DNA of 34,977 nt from W589 sp964611805 (lineage in GTDB: Bacteria; Chloroflexota; Dehalococcoidia; Dehalococcoidales; Fen-1064). Location: assembly GCA_964611805.1 (NCBI GenBank), contig CAZTBG010000021.1, positions 1 through 34,977 of the forward strand, read 5' to 3'. The number at the start of each line of letters is the position of its first letter. The first letter of the stretch is position 1. Of this stretch, positions 1 through 6,867 are shown piece by piece. The notes under the pieces are model-generated. The model was not told the DNA's origin, ran no database searches, and saw only the letters and a list, made by a program, of their open reading frames with translations. Both the position numbers and the translations under genes were made by a program.

Positions 1-1401
1 CTCACCGGTGGGCCTGAACTCGGCGTCCTCCGGCAGCAGCACGGGCAGGTCCTTCTCGCGGACAGGCACAATGCCGCATTTGTCACAGTAGACCATAGGT
101 ATCGGTGCACCCCAGTAGCGTTGCCGGGAAATCAACCAGTCGCGCAGACGGTAGCTGACGGTCCTCTTTCCCCAGCCCTTCTCCTCCAGAAAATCAGAGA
201 CAGCCTCAATGCCCTGCTCACTGGGCAGGCCGTTGAACTGCCCCGAGTTCACCATGGTACCTGGCTCAATGTAAGCTTCAGTCAGTTCTTCTCCCCGCCA
301 TCCATCCGGGGCAATAACCACCGGTATCGGAATGTCGTACTTCTTGGCGAAGGCAAAGTCGCGTTCATCATGTGCCGGCACGCCCATTACAGCACCGGTG
401 CCGTAGCCCAGGAGCACGTAGTCGGCAATCCAGATGGGTACCTTCTCTCCATTGAGCCGGTTGGTCACGTAGGAGCCGATGAATACGCCGTCCTTTTCCT
501 TTTCGGTGGAGAGCCGCTCAATATCGGTCTGCAGTCGTGAGCGGGCAATGTAGTTTTCGACCTCAGTGCGTCTCTCGGGTGTGGTCAGTCTGGGCACCAG
601 CGGGTGCTCCGGAGCGAGCACCATGAAAGTGACCCCGAAGGTGGTGTCAGGGCGGGTGGTGAAAACCCTGAGTTCCTTTTCCTCTACATCAGGATGGTCA
701 AGAGCAAAGAAAATCTCGGCGCCGGTGCTCCGGCCTATCCAGTTTCGCTGCATTATCTTTATCCGCTCCGGCCAGTCAATGCCATCGTGCTTTAAAAGCT
801 CATCGGCGTATTTCGTGATACGGAAGAACCACTGCTCCCGGTCTTGATGAGTGACCACCGTGCCGCAGCGCTCGCAGCGACCATCGATTACCTGCTCATT
901 GGCGAGTACCGTCTGGCAGCTGGGGCACCAGTTGACCGGGGCCTTGGCCCGGTAGGCCAGGTCGTGCTCGTATAGCTTTAGGAAGAACCACTGTGTCCAT
1001 TTATAGTAGTCGGGCAGGCAGGTTATTACCTCCCGGTCCCAGTCATAGATAGCGCCGATGCTCTTCAGTTGCTGGCGTATGTGGTCGATATTCTGCATTG
1101 TCCAGGTGTGAGGGTGAATGCCCCGGCTGATAGCGGCGTTCTCGGCAGGCAGGCCGAATGCATCGAATCCCATCGGATGGAGGACGTTATAGCCCTGCAT
1201 CCGTTTGAATCTGGCCTGGACATCGGACGGGGCCATAGCGTACCAGTGGCCGATATGAAGGTCGCCGGAGGTATAGGCGAACATCGTAAGCGCATAGTAT
1301 TTTGGTTTCGGGCTGTCCTCGGTGACCCGGTACAGGCCGGTCTCCGCCCATTTCTCCTGCCATTTTTTCTCGACCTCATGTGGTATGTATTTCGCTGCCA
1401 T
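1..1401 (-). CDS. leuS: Leucyl-tRNA synthetase, N-terminal two thirds (cut by window start)
   Basis: Charges tRNA-Leu with leucine in the cytosol. Translating the minus strand from the ATG at 1401 gives an uninterrupted frame to base 1 with class I synthetase features: the HIGH motif in TSGDLHIGHWYAM about 45 residues in, a paired-cysteine zinc-like segment (NWCPSCQ ... CERCG), and the CP1 editing domain with TTRPDTTFG and the GTGAVMGVPAHDERD segment. The KMSKS region lies outside the window. An in-frame ATG at 1416 is possible, but AGGAAGGA sits just before 1401, so I chose 1401. The gene is preceded by its own promoter, leader peptide and terminator (1438-1573), so it is probably controlled by leucine supply. 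It is divergent from the aconitase-like operon. Confidence 0.97.
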   Translation of the reverse strand, partial: MAAKYIPHEVEKKWQEKWAETGLYRVTEDSPKPKYYALTMFAYTSGDLHIGHWYAMAPSDVQARFKRMQGYNVLHPMGFDAFGLPAENAAISRGIHPHTWTMQNIDHIRQQLKSIGAIYDWDREVITCLPDYYKWTQWFFLKLYEHDLAYRAKAPVNWCPSCQTVLANEQVIDGRCERCGTVVTHQDREQWFFRITKYADELLKHDGIDWPERIKIMQRNWIGRSTGAEIFFALDHPDVEEKELRVFTTRPDTTFGVTFMVLAPEHPLVPRLTTPERRTEVENYIARSRLQTDIERLSTEKEKDGVFIGSYVTNRLNGEKVPIWIADYVLLGYGTGAVMGVPAHDERDFAFAKKYDIPIPVVIAPDGWRGEELTEAYIEPGTMVNSGQFNGLPSEQGIEAVSDFLEEKGWGKRTVSYRLRDWLISRQRYWGAPIPMVYCDKCGIVPVREKDLPVLLPEDAEFRPTGE

Positions 1402-1437
1402 TCTTCCTTCCTGCATCTTTCCTGATTATATACTAAC

Positions 1438-1464
1438 AAAAAAGGCCGTCCCAGTGGGACGGCC
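1438..1464 (-). terminator. Leader (attenuator) terminator of leuS
   Basis: On the minus strand GGCCGTCCC-ACT-GGGACGGCC forms a perfect 9-bp hairpin (1444-1464) followed by six T (1443-1438). It lies between the promoter and the leuS start, so it must be bypassed for leuS expression. The segment CCGGTGGG (1489-1482), directly after the leader-peptide stop, can pair over 8 bp (one G-U) with CCCACTGG (1458-1451) in the terminator arm and loop, giving a mutually exclusive antiterminator. Confidence 0.85.
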
Positions 1465-1489
1465 AAACGGTGATAAACCTGCCCACCGG

Positions 1490-1537
1490 TTACGGACTAT
1501 TAATGCTAAGCGCGAGTAAGAGGCATTGCCTTTTCAT
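1490..1537 (-). CDS. Leu-rich leader peptide of leuS (15 aa)
   Basis: The ORF reads MKRQCLLLALSINSP and stops at TAA (1492-1490). Four of 15 codons are Leu (CTC, TTA, CTC, CTT), clustered at codons 6-10. It starts about 7 bases after the -10 box TATCTT, so the transcript would begin at or next to its ATG and be leaderless; there is no Shine-Dalgarno. The antiterminator strand begins right after the stop codon and 18 bases beyond the last Leu codon, the spacing expected if a ribosome stalled at Leu codons leaves that strand free while a ribosome at the stop masks it. The role is inferred; the ORF, hairpins and promoter are seen directly. Confidence 0.75.
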   Translation of the reverse strand: MKRQCLLLALSINSP

Positions 1538-1544
1538 GGTAGGT

Positions 1545-1573
1545 AAGATAGCACAGATTATGTCTATTGTCAA
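1545..1573 (-). promoter_or_regulatory. Promoter of the leuS leader
   Basis: TTGACA (1573-1568), a 17-base spacer, then TATCTT (1550-1545) on the minus strand. The expected start point is 1538-1537, coinciding with the ATG of the leader peptide. Confidence 0.8.
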
Positions 1574-1607
1574 TAATGCCCACATTATGTGACTCCTGGC
1601 TCGCAAT

Positions 1608-1636
1608 TTGCATCACCGGTGCCTAATCGCTACAAT
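1608..1636 (+). promoter_or_regulatory. Probable promoter of the aconitase-like operon
   Basis: TTGCAT (1608-1613), 17 bases, TACAAT (1631-1636). The expected start is near 1643, giving a 5' UTR of about 64 bases before the GTG at 1707. It is divergent from the leuS promoter about 35 bases away. Confidence 0.55.
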
Positions 1637-1706
1637 GACGGTGTTGCTCATCCTGTGCCTCTAGTCAGTACGAGCCTCGATTTATAAACAGACCGATTGG
1701 TGAGAC

Positions 1707-2960
1707 GTGGGTAAGACACTGGCGGAAAAGATACTGAGCGATAAGTCAGGAGTAGACGCGCGGGCAGGAGATATTGTCGTCGCCAGTGTAGACCTGGCCT
1801 TCGTTCAGGACACCACCGGGCCGCTCACGGTGAAACAGTTCCGGGCAACTGGTTCTCAGGGGATTTGTGGTTCTCTGCGGGCTGCGGTCTTTCTTGACCA
1901 TGCTGCTCCCAGCCCGAATCAGGAGCTCTCCAATGACCACATCCTCCTCCGCAGCTTTGCCCGGGACACTGACTGTCTTATTTACGATGTCGGTGATGGT
2001 GTCTGTCACCAGATTGTGGCCGAGTCTCTGGCCCGGCCGGGCGAGTTGGTGGTAGGTGCTGACTCACATACTGTTACGGCTGGTGGGCTGGGGGCTTTCG
2101 CCTGTGGTATGGGCTCCACCGACGTGGCGGTGGTCTTACAGCTGGGCAAGACCTGGTTCCGGGTGCCGGAGAGTATACGCGTATCAGTCACCGGTCAGCT
2201 TACCGGCGCTGTCAGTGGCAAGGACTTTATCCTTCACCTTATTGGACTGATTGGGGCTGACGGTGCTACGTATAAGGCCCTGGAGTTCGGAGGGAGTGCT
2301 GTCGACCAGATGAGTATCTCGCAGCGCCTGACGGTGGCCAACATGGCCGTTGAGGCCGGGGCTAAGGCAGGGCTTTTTCCTTCTGACGGAGTTACGCGGG
2401 AGTATCTTGTAGAGCAGGGCAGAGAAGAAGACTACCGGCCGCTCGCTCCAGATGTCGATGCGGTCTATGAGAGAACGATAGAGATTGACGCCAGCCGACT
2501 GGAGCCGACGGTTGCCCGACCACACACCGTGGATAATACTGCCCTGGCACGGGAGCTTAAGGGCATCAAAATACAACAGGTATACATCGGTACCTGTACC
2601 AACGGGCGTCTTGAAGACATGGCGGCTGCTGCCAGGATTCTGAAAGGACGTCAGCGCCATCCGCAGACCAGAGTGGTGGTGGCCCCGGCGTCACGACGGG
2701 TTCTGCTGAAGGCAATCAGTGCCGGATATATCGAAGACATGCTCCGGGCAGGGGCGGTAGTCCTGCCGCCGGGGTGCGGTGCCTGCCTGGGGCTGCATCA
2801 GGGAGTGCTGGGTGATGGTGAGAACTGCCTGACGACGGCTAACCGTAACTTTGAAGGGAGGATGGGGAACCCAAAGGCGTTCGTCTATCTCGGCAGTCCG
2901 GCAACGGCGGCGGCATCGGCCATTACGGGGGAAATTACTGACCCGAGGGAGTTCTGGTAA
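1707..2960 (+). CDS. Aconitase/3-isopropylmalate dehydratase large subunit family (probable aconitase or homoaconitase)
   Basis: This is a 417-aa LeuC/HacA-type large subunit of a two-subunit [4Fe-4S] hydro-lyase. Cluster ligands are visible in IGTCTNGR (about residue 295) and GCGACLG (about residue 353); the family active-site segment GADSHTVTAGGLGAFACGMG lies near residue 115. The start is GTG behind GGTGAG. The frame ends TAATG, overlapping the small-subunit ATG by one base, so the subunits are translationally coupled. The genes that follow are an isocitrate-type dehydrogenase and a Re-citrate synthase-like protein, so citrate to isocitrate is the likely reaction. Homoaconitase or isopropylmalate isomerase activity cannot be excluded from sequence, and no leuA or leuB is adjacent. 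Confidence 0.85.
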   Translation: MGKTLAEKILSDKSGVDARAGDIVVASVDLAFVQDTTGPLTVKQFRATGSQGICGSLRAAVFLDHAAPSPNQELSNDHILLRSFARDTDCLIYDVGDGVCHQIVAESLARPGELVVGADSHTVTAGGLGAFACGMGSTDVAVVLQLGKTWFRVPESIRVSVTGQLTGAVSGKDFILHLIGLIGADGATYKALEFGGSAVDQMSISQRLTVANMAVEAGAKAGLFPSDGVTREYLVEQGREEDYRPLAPDVDAVYERTIEIDASRLEPTVARPHTVDNTALARELKGIKIQQVYIGTCTNGRLEDMAAAARILKGRQRHPQTRVVVAPASRRVLLKAISAGYIEDMLRAGAVVLPPGCGACLGLHQGVLGDGENCLTTANRNFEGRMGNPKAFVYLGSPATAAASAITGEITDPREFW

Positions 2961-3469
2961 TGGAAACCGGGCGGCTGCTCCGCGGCAGGGCTTTTAAGTT
3001 CGGGGATAGCATCTCCACCGACCACATCATACCGGGCAGGTATGCCTATCTGAGGAGCAACCTCCCCGAGCTGGCGAAGCATGTCTTGGAAGGTGCCGAC
3101 CCCACCTTTGTTTCCCGGGTGGGGGAGGGCGACTTTGTCGTGGCTGGCAGTAACTTCGGTCTCGGCTCCAGCCGGGAGCACGCCCCGCTGGTCATCAAAA
3201 TGGCCGGGGTCAGTGCCATCATCGCCAAATCGGTTGCCCGGATATTTTTCCGGAACGCCATCAACCTGGGTCTGCCGGTATTAATCTGCGATACCGATGG
3301 CATTAATGACGGCGACGAGGTGGAGGTAGACCTTAAGGCGGGGACTATCAGCAATCTGACAGCCGGTGGGCAGCTTACTTTCAGCCCGTTGCCCGATGTG
3401 ATGCTCGCTATCCTCGAAGAGGGCGGGCTGCTACCTTATATTGAAAAGTATGGTGATTTCAAGCTGTGA
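2960..3469 (+). CDS. Aconitase/3-isopropylmalate dehydratase small subunit family
   Basis: This 169-aa LeuD-type swivel domain partners the upstream large subunit. It shows the family segments FGDSISTDHIIPGRY, GSNFGLGSSREHAP (about residues 64-77) and NAINLGLPVL. The substrate-recognition loop reads YLRS (residues 30-33). As I recall, an Arg here is typical of archaeal homoaconitase-type enzymes that accept tricarboxylic substrates, whereas dedicated isopropylmalate isomerases carry a hydrophobic residue; that would favour citrate or homocitrate over isopropylmalate. It overlaps the large subunit by one base and lies 20 bases before the dehydrogenase gene. Confidence 0.85.
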   Translation: METGRLLRGRAFKFGDSISTDHIIPGRYAYLRSNLPELAKHVLEGADPTFVSRVGEGDFVVAGSNFGLGSSREHAPLVIKMAGVSAIIAKSVARIFFRNAINLGLPVLICDTDGINDGDEVEVDLKAGTISNLTAGGQLTFSPLPDVMLAILEEGGLLPYIEKYGDFKL

Positions 3470-3489
3470 GATGGATAGGGAGATAATAC

Positions 3490-4569
3490 ATGGCATATAA
3501 CGTTACCCTTATCCCCGGTGATGGCGTCGGACCGGAGGTCACGGAGGCTGCCCGCCGCGTTCTGGAAGCTACTGGCGTTGGCTTTAACTGGGATGTTGGC
3601 ACAGTAGGTGAAGCTGCCCAGGAGAAGTGGGGGATGCTGCTTCCGGAAGGCGTGCTTGAGTCCATCCGTAAGAACCGCGTTGCCCTCAAGGGCCCGGTGA
3701 CCACGCCGGTCGGTTCAGGCTTCAGGAGTGTCAATGTTGCCCTGCGCAAGGAGCTGGGACTTTATGCCTGCCTGCGTCCCTGCAAGACCTATCCCGGCGT
3801 GCCATCGCCGTTTGAGGGTGTTGATATTGTTGTCATCAGGGAGAATATTGAAGACCTCTACAGCGGCATCGAGTTTGAGCGGGGGACTGCGGAGGCGTCC
3901 CGCCTGATTGAGCTTGTCTCCCGGACGACAGGTGATGCTGTCCTGCCGGACTCAGGGATGAGCCTCAAGACAATCTCCGAGACACGCAGCCGTAAAATTG
4001 CCACTTTTGCCTTCGAGTATGCCCGGAAATACCGCCGCCGGAAGGTGACCGCCGTGCACAAGGCCAATATTATGAAGTTCTCCGACGGCCTGTTCCTCTC
4101 GGTTGCCCGTGAGGTGGCCGGGAAGTACCGGGACATTGATTTTGAAGATAGAATCGTGGACAACATGGCGATGCAGCTTGTGCAGAAGCCCCAGCAGTAT
4201 GATGTGCTGGTGGCCCCCAATCTCTACGGTGACATCCTGTCCGACCTGTGTGCTGGGCTGGTTGGTGGTCTGGGATTGGCGCCGGGAGCGAACCTGAGTG
4301 ATGATATCGCCGTCTTCGAGGCCACCCACGGGAGCGCCCCGAGGTATGCCGGTATGAATAAGGTCAACCCGATGGCGATGATGCTATCGGGAGTGATGAT
4401 GCTACGCCACCTGGGTGAAGATGGGGCGGCTGACCGGCTGGAGAAGGCTATATCCGGAGTAATCGCCGAGGGCAAGAGCGTTACCTATGACCTCAAGCCG
4501 GACGCACCGGGTAGTGCCGTCGGTACCTCGCAGGTGGCTGATGCCGTAATCCGTAAGCTGATTGACTAG
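3490..4569 (+). CDS. Isocitrate/homoisocitrate dehydrogenase family protein (probable isocitrate dehydrogenase)
   Basis: The 359-aa product is a metal-dependent beta-decarboxylating dehydrogenase. The substrate segment TPVGSGFRSVNVALRKELGL (residues 72-91) resembles the corresponding segment of E. coli isocitrate dehydrogenase, including the Ser that contacts the substrate carboxylate. The cofactor segment ATHGSAPRYAGMNKVNP carries Arg-Tyr where the NADP-dependent E. coli enzyme has Lys-Tyr, suggesting NADP rather than NAD. Catalytic Tyr (ENIEDLYSG) and Lys (VHKANIMK) and the metal-binding Asp residues (YGDILSDL) are present. It probably makes 2-oxoglutarate from isocitrate. Homoisocitrate dehydrogenase is the main alternative. 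The start is ATG behind GGGAGA. Confidence 0.85.
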   Translation: MAYNVTLIPGDGVGPEVTEAARRVLEATGVGFNWDVGTVGEAAQEKWGMLLPEGVLESIRKNRVALKGPVTTPVGSGFRSVNVALRKELGLYACLRPCKTYPGVPSPFEGVDIVVIRENIEDLYSGIEFERGTAEASRLIELVSRTTGDAVLPDSGMSLKTISETRSRKIATFAFEYARKYRRRKVTAVHKANIMKFSDGLFLSVAREVAGKYRDIDFEDRIVDNMAMQLVQKPQQYDVLVAPNLYGDILSDLCAGLVGGLGLAPGANLSDDIAVFEATHGSAPRYAGMNKVNPMAMMLSGVMMLRHLGEDGAADRLEKAISGVIAEGKSVTYDLKPDAPGSAVGTSQVADAVIRKLID

Positions 4570-4616
4570 AACTAAAGTATTCCACCTGTAATTTCCCAGA
4601 TTACCCCGATTTGCTG

Positions 4617-4668
4617 TATAATATCTTTGCCCACATTTAATAATCCTGAAATATTTGGTGTGTATAAT
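4617..4668 (+). promoter_or_regulatory. AT-rich stretch with two TATAAT boxes before the synthase gene
   Basis: TATAAT occurs at 4617-4622 and 4663-4668 in the 157-base gap before the citrate/homocitrate synthase gene. Neither has a convincing -35 box at 16-18 bases. A promoter here is plausible, so the synthase may be transcribed separately from the dehydratase and dehydrogenase genes. Confidence 0.35.
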
Positions 4669-4726
4669 ATATATAGTAATAACGATGGGTACGTGAAAGG
4701 GGTGCTCGTCTGTACTGGAGGTTGTA

Positions 4727-5980
4727 ATGGGTAAGATATATATCATTGATGTGACCAACCGGGACGGCGTCCAGACGGCCAAGCTTGGTCTTTCCAAGCT
4801 GGAGAAGACAATGATAAATCTCTATCTCAATGAGATGGGCGTTTTTCAGTCGGAGTTTGGCTTTCCAACGACGCATCATGAGAAGTATTACCTGGCTGCT
4901 AATCTGGAGCTGTCCCGAACGGGTGTCCTGCAACCGATACGTCTTGAGGGATGGATGAGGGCCATTGCTGAGGACGTGGAGACGTGCTTCAAACAGGTCC
5001 CGGATATCAAGCACCTCAATCTCTCTATTTCTACCTCCGACCAGATGATTACAGGCAAGTTCCTTGGTAAGAAGGGAAAGCGGGACATCGTAAACATGAT
5101 GGTGGAAGCGGTTGACGCTGCCAGGGCACATGGGGCAGAGACAGTGGGGGTCAATGCCGAGGATGGCTCCCGGACAAGCCTGGACTTCCTGCTCGAGTTC
5201 GGGCTGGCGGCCAGGGAGCATGGTGCTGACCGACTGCGATACTGTGATACGCTGGGCTATGATAGCCCGTTCACCATCTATGAGACGGCCAAGGCACTGG
5301 CAGAGAATGTCGGCCTACCGATTGAGATACACTGTCACGGTGACCTCGGGATGGCGGTGGCGAACTCCGTTGCCGGTGCCAAGGGGGTGATTGATGGTGG
5401 ACAGGACGCCTACATCAACACAACCGTTAATGGAATTGGTGAACGGGCCGGTAATGCTGACCTGGTGGCGGTGCTTTTGGCATTGACAAAGGCTAAAGGC
5501 ATCGGTGGTCAGTACCAGCTTGGCTGCGAGATGGACCTGTCAAAGTCCTGGAGAATCGCCAGGTTCGCCAGCTACGCCTTCGGTGTCCCTATTCCAATTA
5601 ACCAGCCGGGGGTTGGCGCCAATGCCTTTGCCCACGCTTCTGGAATCCACGCCGATGGTGTGCTGAAAGACCCGGAGAACTATGAGCTATATAGCTTTGA
5701 GGAGCTGGGTCGGGGTGAACCTGAATTCGTTGAGACGGGACGTGAAATCTGCACCGGACGGTACGGCGGCATCAGTGGCTTCCGGCATGTCATGGGCGAG
5801 ATAATGGGAGAAGAAGCCCTTCGCTTTCACGATGCCGAAGAGGCGGAGAGGGTACTGGAGCTGGTGCGCTATGCCAATGTACTCGCCCAGAAGCCGCTGG
5901 TCGAGGACGAGTTGCTTTTTATTGCCAAGTATCCGGACATTGCTCAAAAGCTTTTAACGATGACGCCACTGGACTATTAA
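4727..5980 (+). CDS. Re-citrate synthase / homocitrate synthase family protein
   Basis: This 417-aa DRE-TIM metallolyase condenses acetyl-CoA with a 2-oxo acid. The N-terminal strand reads DVTNRDGVQT (NRD where many LeuA proteins have a D-R-E type motif); the metal-binding HCHGDLGMAVANS lies near residue 203 and NTTVNGIGERAGN near residue 234, followed by an HASGIHADG segment. It lacks a long C-terminal LeuA regulatory domain. From memory it closely resembles the Dehalococcoides protein shown to be a Re-citrate synthase after being annotated as homocitrate synthase. With the upstream dehydratase and dehydrogenase it would convert oxaloacetate and acetyl-CoA to 2-oxoglutarate. GGAGG lies 5 bases before the ATG. 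Substrate choice is inferred from context. Confidence 0.8.
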   Translation: MGKIYIIDVTNRDGVQTAKLGLSKLEKTMINLYLNEMGVFQSEFGFPTTHHEKYYLAANLELSRTGVLQPIRLEGWMRAIAEDVETCFKQVPDIKHLNLSISTSDQMITGKFLGKKGKRDIVNMMVEAVDAARAHGAETVGVNAEDGSRTSLDFLLEFGLAAREHGADRLRYCDTLGYDSPFTIYETAKALAENVGLPIEIHCHGDLGMAVANSVAGAKGVIDGGQDAYINTTVNGIGERAGNADLVAVLLALTKAKGIGGQYQLGCEMDLSKSWRIARFASYAFGVPIPINQPGVGANAFAHASGIHADGVLKDPENYELYSFEELGRGEPEFVETGREICTGRYGGISGFRHVMGEIMGEEALRFHDAEEAERVLELVRYANVLAQKPLVEDELLFIAKYPDIAQKLLTMTPLDY

Positions 5981-6001
5981 TTGGGTTGCTGTCAGTAAAT
6001 G

Positions 6002-6592
6002 TCAGCGCTGGTACAGGCCAGTGAGCGTCACCGAAGCGAGGATATGCCCTTGCATGGCATCAAGTACCTGCTGTTTGGAGGCGGCGGCCGGCAGGTTCAG
6101 GGTTGTATCCAGGGCGTAGAGGGTGAACTGATACCGGTGGCCCGGGCCGGATGGGGGACAGGGCCCGCTATAGCTAATCTCGCCAAAGCTATTGAGTCCG
6201 TGTCGTGCACCGTTATCAAGCTCCTCACCGGCAGGGACGGCCTCGGGTAAGTGGCGGACATCAGCTGGCAGGTCAAAGATGACCCAGTGGGTGAATACGC
6301 CGCCGGGGGCGTCGGGGTCATCCATGATAAGGGCAAAGGACTGAGTGCTCGCTGGAGCATTGTTCCAGGTGAGTTGTGGCGATACATTCTCGCCATCGCA
6401 GGTATGCCTGGTGGGGATATCCTCTCCCTCCGCAAAGGCAGCACTTGACAGTATTAGCTCCTCCGGGGTTATTGTATCTTCTTCAGCGTTTATCTCAGCT
6501 TCTGTCCCCGGTTCGACATCGGTTCCGGAACAAGAGGTTACAAGGAGTAAAATCAACGGAATTAATACTAATATCAGGCTGCTTCGTTTCAT
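6002..6592 (-). CDS. PEBP (YbhB/YbcL, Raf-kinase-inhibitor-like) family lipoprotein
   Basis: From ATG 6592 the product is 196 aa. It begins MKRSS, then a hydrophobic stretch and a lipobox-like LVTSC near residue 21, so it is probably exported and lipid-anchored. An acidic linker (about residues 25-45) follows. The PEBP fold is recognisable from CDGENVSPQLTW, MDDPDAPGG (ligand-pocket Asp residues), FTHWVIFDLP, the YSGPCPP segment and HRYQFTLYAL. The biochemical role of bacterial PEBPs is unclear. The frame can be extended to a TTG at 6628, but the promoter (6600-6628) lies inside that extension, so 6592 is preferred, implying a leaderless mRNA. It converges with the synthase gene, 21 bases apart. 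Confidence 0.85.
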   Translation of the reverse strand: MKRSSLILVLIPLILLLVTSCSGTDVEPGTEAEINAEEDTITPEELILSSAAFAEGEDIPTRHTCDGENVSPQLTWNNAPASTQSFALIMDDPDAPGGVFTHWVIFDLPADVRHLPEAVPAGEELDNGARHGLNSFGEISYSGPCPPSGPGHRYQFTLYALDTTLNLPAAASKQQVLDAMQGHILASVTLTGLYQR

Positions 6593-6599
6593 CGGTAAC

Positions 6600-6628
6600 A
6601 TTCTAAGTAATGATGTCTGGGGCGTCAA
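6600..6628 (-). promoter_or_regulatory. Promoter of the PEBP gene, apparently leaderless
   Basis: TTGACG (6628-6623), 17 bases, TAGAAT (6605-6600). The ATG at 6592 lies 7 bases past the -10 box, so transcription should start on or next to it. Confidence 0.65.
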
Positions 6629-6784
6629 CTGGCGTGTTTATTGCAGATGTATTATCCCTTGGTGGCCTGTGCTTGAAGCCATACCCTTTGTTCGTGGTAT
6701 CATACTAAATCGCATGGAAGGGTGTTATGATGGCTGTTGCCCCTGATGTTGCCCGGATGATAGCAATGACCAGCAGCTGGCAAT

Positions 6785-6813
6785 TTGACGTTATCACCCC
6801 GCCGCGCTAGAAT
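6785..6813 (+). promoter_or_regulatory. Promoter of the kinase/regulator pair
   Basis: TTGACG (6785-6790), 17 bases, TAGAAT (6808-6813): the same two hexamers and spacing as the PEBP promoter. The expected start is near 6820, leaving a 5' UTR of about 48 bases. Confidence 0.65.
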
Positions 6814-6867
6814 CTTAGCACAAGATATGCCATATCGGGTGGTTTGCCTGAATGGTGGAGTAAAGTG

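Noticed and set aside
121..1519. Several plus-strand ORFs opposite leuS
   Set aside because: They are antisense shadows of a continuous leuS frame with full synthetase motifs.
1438..1573. T-box riboswitch upstream of leuS
   Set aside because: The leader is short and lacks the conserved T-box sequence; the leader peptide plus terminator explains it better.
1635..1664. Leu-rich mini-ORF (MTVLLILCL) before the aconitase-like gene as a second leader peptide
   Set aside because: Its ATG overlaps the -10 box, so it would lie upstream of the transcript start, and no terminator hairpin separates it from the gene.
1707..5980. Leucine biosynthesis operon (leuCDB plus leuA)
   Set aside because: The dehydrogenase loop is of isocitrate type, the small-subunit loop carries Arg, and the synthase lacks the long LeuA regulatory domain.
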